Shown here: positions 15,764 to 24,199 of the stretch, piece after piece
Layout: every line of letters begins with the position of its first letter
Numbering within the stretch: the first letter of the stretch is position 1
NCBI GenBank assembly: GCA_002347025.1
Contig: DEAE01000024.1
Span: forward strand, 177,340 to 241,339
Source of the DNA: Acidobacteria bacterium UBA2990
GTDB lineage: Bacteria > Acidobacteriota > Vicinamibacteria > Vicinamibacterales > UBA8438
DNA length: 64,000 bases
Direction: 5' to 3'
Translations under genes and position numbers: made by a program
Notes under the pieces: model-generated
The model's database searches: none
Told to the model about the DNA's origin: nothing
The model's input: only the letters and a program-made list of their open reading frames with translations

Positions 15764-17041
15764 CTAGCGAAGCTGAATATCTATCGAGGCTTGTAACGCC
15801 TTGACTGCGTGGAGTTCATCAGGTGCTGCAAGGGTCAGAGCACTCCCGGTAGCATGTAACCTAGCTGTTCTGCCCACTCGATGGACATAGGTATCTCTGT
15901 TGGGAGGGACTTCATAATTGATGACGTATTGGATGCCCTCGATATCTAGTCCCCTAGCTGCAACGTCGGTGGCTACTAGCACCCGATATCGCCCGCTTTT
16001 GAAGCCACCAACGGCAGCGAGGCGCAGGCTCTGTGATCTGTCGGCGTGCAGTGAAGTTGCTTTAATGCCTGAGTTCGACAAAGCTCGAGCGAGCCGATCG
16101 GTACCCCGCTTTGTGTTGACGAACACAAGCACTGAGCCAGAAGCCTTAGCAAGAAATGATGTTAGCCAAGCGGTCTTATGAGACGCTGGCACACGTTCGA
16201 TGGCATGGGAGATTCCGTCAGCTGTTTTTCCCCGTTGGCCGATCTGGACGTAGGCCGGGTCTTGGGCTAATTCCTTTAACGGTTCTAGCACCCAGTCAGG
16301 AATGGTGGCTGAGAATAGGAGGGTTTGACGAATGGAATTCCCTGATTCGGATTGAGATTTGAGACTGGCGACTATGCGACGGACGTCTGGCCAGAACCCC
16401 ATGTCAAGCATACGGTCTGCCTCGTCCAAAATCAGCGTGTCTAGCTTGGCCAAATTGGGAATACCGCTGCGGAAATGATCTAGAAGCCGTCCTGGAGTGG
16501 CGACCACAATGTTCACTCCAGAATTCAGGGCTTGGGCTTGTGGACCGATTGGGGCTCCACCGAAGATGGCGGCACTTGTAAGGTCAGTGTGATAAACAAA
16601 CCCCTGTAGATCGTCTTCGATTTGCACAACCAATTCACGAGTTGGTCCAAGGACAAGTACCCTGGGTTCTCTGGTACCCGTAGCATGCATCCCCCCGACA
16701 GCTCCGGTTTGCTTAAGCAGTTGGTCGAGGATAGGAAGCAGGTAGGCAGCAGTTTTTCCGCTCCCGGTTTCTGCACTGGCGATCAGGTCTCGACCGCTAC
16801 TGATGAGTGGAAAGACCGCTGACTGAATAGGGGTTGCAGTTGTGAAACCGCGGTCTGATACTCCCAAGGCTAGCGAAGGTTCGAGGTTTAGTTCTTGGAA
16901 GGGGGTCGGCTCGGCTTCGACGATCGCGTCTGGTAATATTGGACTTTCCGATGGGGCAGCAAAATCCTGAGCCGATGGGGTCTTCCGCCGCTTGGACGGC
17001 TGGTTCCGGCCTGCTCGTTTCCGTCGTCTGTTGTGAGCCAA
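15764..17041 (-). CDS. rhlE: DEAD-box ATP-dependent RNA helicase (RhlE-like)
   Basis: The 425-residue protein has the helicase motifs in order: Q motif (F66 and TPIQ), motif I AETGSGKT (90-97), Ia PTRELVVQ, Ib TPGR, motif II DEAD (206-209), motif III SAT (244-246), and in the C-terminal lobe VFVNTK, ATDVAARGLDI and HRVGRTAR. A basic N-terminal extension of about 45 residues precedes the core. RhlE-type helicases remodel rRNA and mRNA, often in the cold. It lies 8 bp after infA and 5 bp before the small cysteine protein, forming a compact translation-related operon. Confidence 0.9.
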   Translation of the reverse strand: MAHNRRRKRAGRNQPSKRRKTPSAQDFAAPSESPILPDAIVEAEPTPFQELNLEPSLALGVSDRGFTTATPIQSAVFPLISSGRDLIASAETGSGKTAAYLLPILDQLLKQTGAVGGMHATGTREPRVLVLGPTRELVVQIEDDLQGFVYHTDLTSAAIFGGAPIGPQAQALNSGVNIVVATPGRLLDHFRSGIPNLAKLDTLILDEADRMLDMGFWPDVRRIVASLKSQSESGNSIRQTLLFSATIPDWVLEPLKELAQDPAYVQIGQRGKTADGISHAIERVPASHKTAWLTSFLAKASGSVLVFVNTKRGTDRLARALSNSGIKATSLHADRSQSLRLAAVGGFKSGRYRVLVATDVAARGLDIEGIQYVINYEVPPNRDTYVHRVGRTARLHATGSALTLAAPDELHAVKALQASIDIQLR

Positions 17042-17049
17042 GGCGCTGA

Positions 17050-17268
17050 TCAGCGGGCTCGAAAGGTAATGATGCCACGGACGGGATCGTAGGGGGAAAC
17101 ACCTACGGTCACCCGGTCACCTGGGACAACTTTTATCCGAAAACGACGCATGCGCCCACTCAATTGAGCCAAGACCTCATGGCCTGCATCGCATTGAACC
17201 CTATACAATCCACCGCTGTGGACTGCCATTACTGTTCCCTGTACGTCGATTAAATCGTCCTTTGCCAC
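17050..17268 (-). CDS. infA: Translation initiation factor IF-1
   Basis: The 72-residue protein is a full-length S1/OB-fold IF-1: MAKDDLIDVQGTV at the start, then YRVQCDAGHEVLAQLSGRMR and VVPGDRVTVGVSPYD, ending in a basic tail. IF-1 binds the ribosomal A site on the 30S subunit. In many genomes infA sits in a ribosomal protein cluster; here it is instead between the large acyltransferase fusion gene and rhlE, which may mean a second infA copy exists elsewhere. Confidence 0.92.
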   Translation of the reverse strand: MAKDDLIDVQGTVMAVHSGGLYRVQCDAGHEVLAQLSGRMRRFRIKVVPGDRVTVGVSPYDPVRGIITFRAR

Positions 17269-17327
17269 TCAGGTGCCTCTTTCCTCACAGTTTGGCACAT
17301 TGGCCAGATGTTTGCCAACTTCATTAA

Positions 17328-19829
17328 TTAGAGAGATTTAACAGCCGACTCCAGTTTTTGGGCCATGGCGCCGTAGTCTGTTCCTTGTAGTCGTAAAGCG
17401 GCACCGAATCTTACCGTGACTAGGCTAGGTCGAGGTGTCCGTTGACCCTCCCCCAAGACATGATCAACTCCTCGAAGGCGGAGTGGGATTACAGGAATTT
17501 CCAAAAGAGCAGCGAGCATTGCAGCTCCCGGTTGAAAAGGTGCAATGTCGTTCCCTCTCCGACGGCGTCCTTCCGGGAAAATAATCAATGAGTTTCCGTA
17601 GCTGATTAACTCGCTAGCATGGCGTAGTGCTTCACGGGTTCCTGTTTCACGCTGAGGCAGTGGAAACGCATTATAGAACGTTGTGGACAAGTAGTAGCTG
17701 AGACTGCTCCAGAAGCGTTGCCAGTGAGAGTACCCCTTTGGATGAAAATGGGCTGCGAAGAATTCCTTGGACATAGCTGTTACTACGTGATGGCGCCTGG
17801 CTCTAGGCAGTGCTGCGAGTATGACCGAGGGGTCGATGTAACTTTGGTGATTTGCCACGAATATCACGGGCCCGGTAGTTTTCTCCAGATGATCGAGTCC
17901 ATCCACTTTGATCCAGGCGAACATCCGTGTAATGGGCAAAAGCCAAACCGTCAGGGACACTCTGCGTAGGTTCGCGATCAGCCATGTTTGGTTCCAAGCC
18001 GGTGATGAATATTGGCTAGGTATCGTGGACGCCGTGGTTTCCTGTGACTCAACCAATGTTCTAAGGTCAGCAACAGTGGCTGCTTTTCCGACGGCAGTTT
18101 CGTCGATGGTGGCATCCAGTTTGTGCTCCAACATCATCAGCAGCTCAACTCGCTCAAGTGAGCTAAGGCCGAGTTCTTCAATCGGAGTGTCTTGGTCTAC
18201 AGATGTTCCGGCGATTTTGGTCAAGATCGCATTGACAGATTGCTCACTATCTTGACCCTTGACTGCTCTCGGTGTGGTTCCTTGTTCTGCCCAGGCTCTG
18301 ACTTCCCTCCGTTTGAGCTTTTGGGTTCCATCGGTTCGAGGGAGATTCTCGTTCGGCCACTCCAAAACCTCTCGAATTTGTTGGTGACTCTCTAGGGTAT
18401 GGTTAGCAGAACGTCGGATAGTTTCAGGATCCGTCTGGGTAGCAAGAGTGACGATTGCATAAACCCGTTCCGCACCATTCTGTGAGATGCCGACCACGGC
18501 GGATTCCCGAACTTGTCGCATTTTGTTAAGCACCCTCTCGACGTCTTCTGGAAAGACATTGAGTCCATCTGGGGTGATGATGACTTCCTTTTTCCGACCA
18601 TGTACTTGGAGGTGTCCTGATTCGTCGAGTTCACCAAGATCCCCCGTCCGGAACCAGCCATCTTCGAAAGCGGAGTCAGTTTCTGCTGCTGATCCGAAAT
18701 ACCCTTTGGTTACATTGTCGCCCTTGACCAGGATTTCGCCGTCTGCAGCAATCTTGATCATCACTCCAGAGATAGGGGTTCCAACGGTGCCGCCTTGAGT
18801 CCGAAAAGGATGGTTAAGGGTCACGATAGGTGCCGTTTCGGTCAAACCGTAGCCCTGCACTACCAGAAATCCTAGACGAGACCAAAAAGCTTCTAGCTCA
18901 GGATCGAGAGGCGCTGCACCGACAATGAAGCACCAGAACTTCAGTCCGAACAGGCGATGAACCCGTCGGTAACGCCACCAGCGAAGAGCGACATGGAGGT
19001 CTTGTTCCAGTGGTGCCGCCAACTCTGGAACTATTTGCAGCATGTGCTCCCTTAAAACCTCAAGAATTTTGGGAACGCACACCAAGACTGAGATACGGCG
19101 GGTTCGAATCTGCTGAATGATGGCTGCCGGGTTGTAGCCTGACATAAACACGCAAGTTCCCGGAAGCATCGGTGGGATGAAGGTCGCGAGGGCCTGTCCA
19201 AACATGTGACTCAATGGCAGCAGATTAAGAAAGCGAAGCGGATAAAAGGGAAGCCCGAACTTGCGATATTTGAGGACTTCGCGTTCTACTGGAACTATAT
19301 TTGCGAGGATGTTTCGGTGGGTTATGACCACCCCTTTGGGTTCAGAAGTTGCCCCTGAGGTAAAGATGATCTCGGCAACATCGTCCTGCGACGCTGTGTG
19401 GGCCAGGGGTGCTGGCGCTGCCACTGAGATATTTTTACCTGTTGTGAATTCCCCCAGTCGCCAGACAGGTATAGGGCCGGTAGGCTGAGCGACGTCATCG
19501 CCAATAACGAGCAGGTTCGCATTAACCAGGAGACTTACTTTTTGAAGGAAGCTCTCCGAGGCTCGGTAATCGATTGGTACCACTATTGCGCCTCGAAGTA
19601 GACAACCCCAAAAGGCCATCAGCCATTCTGGCCGGTTTTCTCCCCAGAAGAGGACTTTGTCTCCTGGGTTGATGCCGGCCTTGGTTAGGCGCTCTGCAAA
19701 TTCAACTGCCCTCTGACGAACTACTGCGTAGCTGTATCGCTGCACGCGATACTGGTTTACGTAGACTAGGAACTCGGCATCAGAGCGAATCCGCTCGTCG
19801 AAGAACTCGAGAAGTGTCTCCCTTGTCAT
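17328..19829 (-). CDS. AMP-forming acyl-CoA/ACP synthetase - acyl carrier - PlsC acyltransferase fusion
   Basis: The 833-residue protein has three parts. Residues 1-520 form an adenylating enzyme: FTSGATSEPKG (156-166), GYGLTET (326-332), GDLG (396-399) and a C-terminal GTQKLKRRE. Residues 525-595 form an acyl-carrier domain with LGLSSLERVELL; the usual D before the phosphopantetheinyl Ser is replaced by Ser, so S557 is the likely attachment site. Residues 610-833 form a PlsC/LPLAT domain with H661-x4-D666 in NHQSYID and FPEG. It may activate a fatty acid and pass it via the carrier to a lysophospholipid. E. coli Aas has the acyltransferase first; the order is reversed here. Membrane association is likely through the 622-640 hydrophobic stretch. 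Confidence 0.85.
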   Translation of the reverse strand: MTRETLLEFFDERIRSDAEFLVYVNQYRVQRYSYAVVRQRAVEFAERLTKAGINPGDKVLFWGENRPEWLMAFWGCLLRGAIVVPIDYRASESFLQKVSLLVNANLLVIGDDVAQPTGPIPVWRLGEFTTGKNISVAAPAPLAHTASQDDVAEIIFTSGATSEPKGVVITHRNILANIVPVEREVLKYRKFGLPFYPLRFLNLLPLSHMFGQALATFIPPMLPGTCVFMSGYNPAAIIQQIRTRRISVLVCVPKILEVLREHMLQIVPELAAPLEQDLHVALRWWRYRRVHRLFGLKFWCFIVGAAPLDPELEAFWSRLGFLVVQGYGLTETAPIVTLNHPFRTQGGTVGTPISGVMIKIAADGEILVKGDNVTKGYFGSAAETDSAFEDGWFRTGDLGELDESGHLQVHGRKKEVIITPDGLNVFPEDVERVLNKMRQVRESAVVGISQNGAERVYAIVTLATQTDPETIRRSANHTLESHQQIREVLEWPNENLPRTDGTQKLKRREVRAWAEQGTTPRAVKGQDSEQSVNAILTKIAGTSVDQDTPIEELGLSSLERVELLMMLEHKLDATIDETAVGKAATVADLRTLVESQETTASTIPSQYSSPAWNQTWLIANLRRVSLTVWLLPITRMFAWIKVDGLDHLEKTTGPVIFVANHQSYIDPSVILAALPRARRHHVVTAMSKEFFAAHFHPKGYSHWQRFWSSLSYYLSTTFYNAFPLPQRETGTREALRHASELISYGNSLIIFPEGRRRRGNDIAPFQPGAAMLAALLEIPVIPLRLRGVDHVLGEGQRTPRPSLVTVRFGAALRLQGTDYGAMAQKLESAVKSL

Positions 19830-20035
19830 GATCGCATTATGAAGGATGTAAAGCTTAGTTGCTTTAACGGATGAGCCCTTGGAAAGCAGTGCAACTTTAT
19901 CGTAGCCAACTTGGCTGTTGGCGGGACTTCAAACCGCTGACTACTCAAGGTTGTTGTATCGACCCTGTAAAAAACATCAACTGGGAATGGGGCCATTACC
20001 AAGTGAATCATCGGCGTTTCAAGTGTTCAATTAGT

Positions 20036-20686
20036 CTACCGGACGGACAGTCCGAGGTTGACTGCAAACCTTGTCATTCGCGGAGAGCCAGGTTGGTCTC
20101 CGAGTTGGGGTAACGGGCTGATTGCATAGAGACGCACATCGAACGAGAATGCCAGGTTAGGTTCGATGAACCAGCGAGCCCCCCCGCCATAGTTGAGTGT
20201 GCCGGCTCGGCGCTGTTTGGGCACTGTGGGCTGCTCAGCATACACGTTCATTCTGGAAGTTCCCAGACCTCCACTCAGGTAGCTCCAGCCATCGCCGTCT
20301 CCGAAATTCAGCGATAGCTCAGGCGAAATAGCCGTGAATCGGGTTTTAATGGTCGGGCCACTAGGTTGGGGGGCGTCCATGCTTGGTGTTCGGGTTGTCG
20401 AGCTGACGAGTGCCGAAACTCCGATTCCGAATGTGACGTCTCGCCAGCGGAGCACGTAAGCGTGCCCACCTACATTAAGGCCAATCCCACGTGGGGCAAG
20501 TTGATCTGGCCAAAGTCCTCGTGTTTCAGCCAATTCTGCATTCTGGCCTACTCCAGCTAGGGCACCACGGATATCGAAAACGAATGGACCGATTGGACCT
20601 GGATCTTGTGCTGCTGCCTGTGGGGTCATGAAGGTGATGATAAGCAGGCAGAAGACTAGATGGATAGCATAATGGGCTCGGCGCAT
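20036..20686 (-). CDS. Outer-membrane beta-barrel-like protein
   Basis: The 216-residue protein has a clear signal peptide (hydrophobic about 8-22, cleavage near PQAAAQ) and then alternating polar/hydrophobic strands rich in Gly and aromatics (SYLSGGLGTSRM, LNYGGGARWFIE, LAFSFDVRLYAI), ending MTRFAVNLGLSVR. The pattern and size fit an 8-strand OmpA/OmpW-type barrel. No family-specific motif or ligand can be named. ATG start, divergent from the ilvA-like gene. Confidence 0.65.
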   Translation of the reverse strand: MRRAHYAIHLVFCLLIITFMTPQAAAQDPGPIGPFVFDIRGALAGVGQNAELAETRGLWPDQLAPRGIGLNVGGHAYVLRWRDVTFGIGVSALVSSTTRTPSMDAPQPSGPTIKTRFTAISPELSLNFGDGDGWSYLSGGLGTSRMNVYAEQPTVPKQRRAGTLNYGGGARWFIEPNLAFSFDVRLYAISPLPQLGDQPGSPRMTRFAVNLGLSVR

Positions 20687-20735
20687 GCCCTGTCAGTATA
20701 CTGTTGCGTCAGCAAGATGCTGGTAGCGTTATGTG

Positions 20736-21740
20736 ATGGGGACATTTAGCATGCGGGGAGATGCAGACGCCGTGACTCCTGTTGAGGCCTCTGAGGCCGC
20801 TGCGCGACGTATCAAGAATGTTGCGCGGTGGACTCCGCTAGTGCCTTTGCCCATTGACCGACAACTAGCGGTTTATGCCAAGTGTGAGAATCTGCAGGTC
20901 TCTGGTGCCTTCAAGATACGTGGAGCGTTTAACTTTATCGCGCAAATCGATCCAGTTGAACGTCGTTGCGGTGTAATCACTTACTCGTCTGGTAACCATG
21001 CGCAGGCTGTGGCAATGTCGGCTCAAATTTTCCAGGTGCCGGCCGTGGTAGTTATGCCGGTCACAGCACCGAAGATTAAGGTGGAGGGTGCCCGGGCTCT
21101 CGGTGCTGAAATTGTCTTTGAAGGAACGACTTCAGCCGACCGTAAAGCCAGGGCGGAAGCTGAGGCTGGCAAGCGGGGCCTACAAATGGTTCCACCTTTT
21201 GATCACCCTTGGATTATCGCTGGCCAAGGAACGGTGGGTCTCGAAATCCTATCTGATTGTTCAGAGCTTGCCCAGATTCTCGTGCCAGTTGGTGGTGGAG
21301 GGTTGATAGCTGGCATTGCTTCGGTTGTCAAACAGCGTCGCCCAGAGGTCCGGATTATTGGTGTTGAGCCGGAAGGGGCGGCTAAGATGACAGCTTCGTT
21401 AGTCGCGGGCCATCCTGTAGCGCTTGAACGGGTTGCAAGTATTGCCGACGGGCTGCTGCCGGTCAGTCCAGGTAATCTGACTTTTAACTATGTGAAGCGT
21501 TGGGTCGATGAGATCGTGACCATTGATGATAGGGCTATCAGGGACGCGACCCTTTGGTTATGCTCTCGAGCGAAGCTTGTGGTTGAGACTAGTGGTGCTG
21601 TCACCTTAGCTGCGCTGTTAAAAATGACTAATGGAAACCTAAAAACGGACTTGAGCTCAGGTTCAACCGTGGTGGTTCTTAGTGGGGGGAATATATCGCT
21701 TGAGTTGCCTAAAGACCTTTCAAGACGGGTTCCTGGATAA
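20736..21740 (+). CDS. ilvA: PLP-dependent threonine dehydratase/serine racemase-type enzyme
   Basis: The 334-residue protein is a fold-type II PLP enzyme: the Schiff-base lysine lies in SGAFKIRGAFN, the phosphate/asparagine loop in YSSGNHAQAVA, the glycine-rich loop in VPVGGGGLIAGI, and VVLSGGN near the C-terminus. It lacks the C-terminal ACT-like regulatory domain of biosynthetic IlvA, so it resembles the short catabolic threonine dehydratases (TdcB-like) and serine racemases. It would convert threonine to 2-oxobutyrate or act on serine. The start is ambiguous: GTG 20733, ATG 20736 or ATG 20751; no clear ribosome-binding site separates them. Convergent with cca (3 bp apart). Confidence 0.8.
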   Translation: MGTFSMRGDADAVTPVEASEAAARRIKNVARWTPLVPLPIDRQLAVYAKCENLQVSGAFKIRGAFNFIAQIDPVERRCGVITYSSGNHAQAVAMSAQIFQVPAVVVMPVTAPKIKVEGARALGAEIVFEGTTSADRKARAEAEAGKRGLQMVPPFDHPWIIAGQGTVGLEILSDCSELAQILVPVGGGGLIAGIASVVKQRRPEVRIIGVEPEGAAKMTASLVAGHPVALERVASIADGLLPVSPGNLTFNYVKRWVDEIVTIDDRAIRDATLWLCSRAKLVVETSGAVTLAALLKMTNGNLKTDLSSGSTVVVLSGGNISLELPKDLSRRVPG

Positions 21741-21743
21741 TGC

Positions 21744-23144
21744 TCAGGGCTTCGTTGACCGTTGAGGTGAGCAGGCAAGGATACCGGAGTCGCGGATGTC
21801 TCTAGCGGCCGAAAGGGCTGTCTGAAGCGATGTTACGCTGCCATCGAGTTGTCTCTCGTAGACCATCTTAAGGATACGACCGATTTTCGGTCCTGGCTCG
21901 AGGCCCATCTGCACAAGGTGTCGCCCGAGTAAGACGGGCTTTGGAGGTTGGTGTTCGACTCCAAGTACGTTGGCCCTATCGAGAAACCAATCCATCGCTG
22001 AGCAGTCAAATTGCCCTTTTCGTCCCAAGCAGTCAGATTTTGCCAGCCGTGCCAGCAAATCTAAGTCAACTTTCTTGGCCAGGCGTCTGAAGGCGCCGTC
22101 GCTGACAGGGCTGACGCTTTGGTGCCACATGCCAGGCTTTAAATGATTTGCCACAAGGCCGACAACCTGACCGCGGACATCATAGCCGAGCATCTTATGC
22201 ACGTTGAGTCGGTCGAGAAAAGCTCGGGAGGGCTCAACACCAGCGGCCTCATGATTTCTGGAGCGTATTCGCCCATCTATGAACGCCGTTGTGGAGGGCT
22301 TGCCGAAATCGTGGCAGATTGCCCCCAACATTAAAGCTATTTGTTGCGGTCGATCTAGATCGACGATTCTTGCTCGGGCTTCGTCGATAACCATTAGTGT
22401 GTGTATCCAGACATCTCCTTCTGGGTGCCACTCGGGTTCTTGCTCGCAACCTACGAGTGACTTCAGTTCAGGGAAGAGTTTGTCGACCACGCCAAGCTTT
22501 AGCCCTAGCTCTAATCCATGGGCCGGATGCTCTGCCAAGAGTAGTAGTTTTTCAAGTTCACCCCAGATACGCTCTGCAGGGAGGTCGTCTAGTGCCATCC
22601 TCTGGCAAAGTTGGATCGTGGGTCCGTCGAGTGTCAACTGAAACCGCGCGGCGAGTTGCAAGGCTCTCAGAACACGGAGGCTGTCATCACCGAACGTAGT
22701 TTGATCAACAGCTCGAAGCAGTCCTTTGTTCAGATCTTCTTGGCCATGGAAAGGGTCTAGGTACTCCTCCCTTGCAGGGTCCCACGCAATTGCGTTTATT
22801 GTGAAGTCGCGCCGCTTGGCTGCTTCAACCAATGTAAGGTTTGGATCGCCGGTTACGATGAAACCTCGGTGTCCACGTCCCTGCTTAGATTCAGTTCGGG
22901 GTAGCGAGATGTCAATCGTGCCAACCTTGTAGACCGTAAAACTTTCGCCTACTGTGTTGACTTTTCCGAACGTTTCTAAGAGTTCGTAGAGCTGAGCTGC
23001 ATCAATGCCGTAGACTTCGAGGTCTATGTCCTTGGCCTCTCGACCGAGAAGCCTGTCTCTGACCCAACCTCCGACGAAAAAAGCTTTCCCTCCAGCGGTT
23101 TGCACACGTTCCGCGATCAGCTTCGCCACCTGGTATTCAGTCAT
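21744..23144 (-). CDS. cca: CCA-adding tRNA nucleotidyltransferase with HD domain
   Basis: The roughly 466-residue protein has the class II nucleotidyltransferase head: GGWVRDRLLG, metal-binding D39-x-D41 in KDIDLEVYG, and RRDFTINAI. The RNA-binding neck (ALQLAARFQL) follows, then an HD phosphohydrolase domain (CHDFGKP) as in bacterial multifunctional CCA enzymes. It adds or repairs the 3' CCA of tRNAs. Both tRNAs in the window already encode CCA, so here it would mostly repair or serve CCA-less genes. ATG 23144 gives the family-like start; an in-frame GTG at 23168 adds eight basic residues. Confidence 0.88.
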   Translation of the reverse strand: MTEYQVAKLIAERVQTAGGKAFFVGGWVRDRLLGREAKDIDLEVYGIDAAQLYELLETFGKVNTVGESFTVYKVGTIDISLPRTESKQGRGHRGFIVTGDPNLTLVEAAKRRDFTINAIAWDPAREEYLDPFHGQEDLNKGLLRAVDQTTFGDDSLRVLRALQLAARFQLTLDGPTIQLCQRMALDDLPAERIWGELEKLLLLAEHPAHGLELGLKLGVVDKLFPELKSLVGCEQEPEWHPEGDVWIHTLMVIDEARARIVDLDRPQQIALMLGAICHDFGKPSTTAFIDGRIRSRNHEAAGVEPSRAFLDRLNVHKMLGYDVRGQVVGLVANHLKPGMWHQSVSPVSDGAFRRLAKKVDLDLLARLAKSDCLGRKGQFDCSAMDWFLDRANVLGVEHQPPKPVLLGRHLVQMGLEPGPKIGRILKMVYERQLDGSVTSLQTALSAARDIRDSGILACSPQRSTKP

Positions 23145-23209
23145 TTTCTTCGTTTTCTTCCTTAACACCTGGACCGTGAACCCCGCTCGGGAATGAGGGT
23201 AGTATTACT

Positions 23210-23905
23210 TCAGTCGGCTGAAATTTTGAGCGACCTAGCGAGTCTGAAACCGTAGTCCGTATAACGGAACGTGGGGTCGAGGCTGCTGCGGGCTGCCGTC
23301 CGGTTAATCGTCCAAGCATGTCGCCAGGCACCGCCTCTCGATGCTCGTCGTAGGCCTTCTTCCGGCCCAGTTGGGTTGATTGCTGGAGTATTTCTGTAAA
23401 AGTCACGCTGATGCCAATTTTCACACCACTCGTGAATGTTGGTGCCAATTCCGTAGAGTCCGAACTCGTTAGGTTGCCCGATGGTGACTGGCCAGGGTCT
23501 TCTGAGTGGTCCTCGGCCTCCATTGGGCACCCACTTCGGTATGTCGTCACCCCAGGGATAGCGGAGGCCGTTTTGACCTCCACGTGCGGCACGCTCCCAC
23601 TCTGCCTCGCTGGGTAATCTGAAAATTTTGTCAGGGTGCGTCAGCCATCTGCAAAACGCTTGGGCATCGTACCAACTCACGCCGACGACGGGTAGGTCTT
23701 TTTGCCGGAATGCTGGGTTGTCCCATTCGCGTGGAGGAGCATGCTCTGTTTCGTTCAGGAAGCGCCCGTACTCACCACGTGTCACCGGATAGACTGCCAT
23801 TTCAAAGGTGTCTACCCAGACTCTGTGGGCCGGACGTTCTGAGGGTTGCCCCTCATCGGTCCCCATCAAGAACCAGCCTTTCGGAATGGTGACAAATCTT
23901 GACAT
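23210..23905 (-). CDS. Formylglycine-generating-enzyme-like (SUMF1/EgtB fold) protein without the catalytic cysteines
   Basis: The 231-residue protein has the FGE-sulfatase domain throughout: FLMGTDEGQPSERPAHRVWV, PVTRGEYGRFL, VVGVSWYDAQAFCRWL, RLPSEAEWERAARGG, IHEWCENWH and RASRGGAW. True formylglycine-generating enzymes have two cysteines shortly after RGGSF; here the segment reads RGGAWRHAWTINRTAARS with no cysteine, so sulfatase activation is unlikely. Relatives act in sulfoxide synthesis or as structural or lectin-like domains. No signal peptide is visible, so it is probably cytoplasmic. It lies 65 bp upstream of cca on the same strand. Confidence 0.75.
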   Translation of the reverse strand: MSRFVTIPKGWFLMGTDEGQPSERPAHRVWVDTFEMAVYPVTRGEYGRFLNETEHAPPREWDNPAFRQKDLPVVGVSWYDAQAFCRWLTHPDKIFRLPSEAEWERAARGGQNGLRYPWGDDIPKWVPNGGRGPLRRPWPVTIGQPNEFGLYGIGTNIHEWCENWHQRDFYRNTPAINPTGPEEGLRRASRGGAWRHAWTINRTAARSSLDPTFRYTDYGFRLARSLKISAD

Positions 23906-23988
23906 CCTGACGATTTTGGCATGGATGGCCAGAGCTTCGAAGCCTCCTGAACACAGGAAATCATGGGTGTGTAGCGGAGATCATTGCC

Positions 23989-24025
23989 CTAGGTGGGAGT
24001 CCAAAGATTAAAATATCCACCCTAG
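23989..24025. promoter_or_regulatory. Inverted repeat in a divergent intergenic region
   Basis: CTAGGTGG (23989-23996) and CCACCCTAG (24017-24025) form an 8-bp dyad with one extra C, about 20 bases apart. It lies between the divergent FGE-like gene (start 23905) and tatT (start 24200), so an operator is conceivable. There is no direct evidence of a bound regulator. Confidence 0.25.
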
Positions 24026-24199
24026 ATATGGGACGAGCTAGCCTCTCCACCGGATGATCGATAGGTCTTTACTATAGCCGTTTGTGTCTTGCAGACGCCC
24101 TGCAGGTCTAAGGTTCATCGCGAGTTGCTGCCCGAACGCTGATATGATTTGTCCCTTGGTCGCCAGTGAGGATGGCGGCGGCCAATTCACATATGTAGT

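Noticed and set aside
19871..20113. Plus-strand open frame between the acyltransferase fusion and outer-membrane protein genes
   Set aside because: Overlaps the 3' end of the outer-membrane protein gene and has no coding signature; most likely chance.
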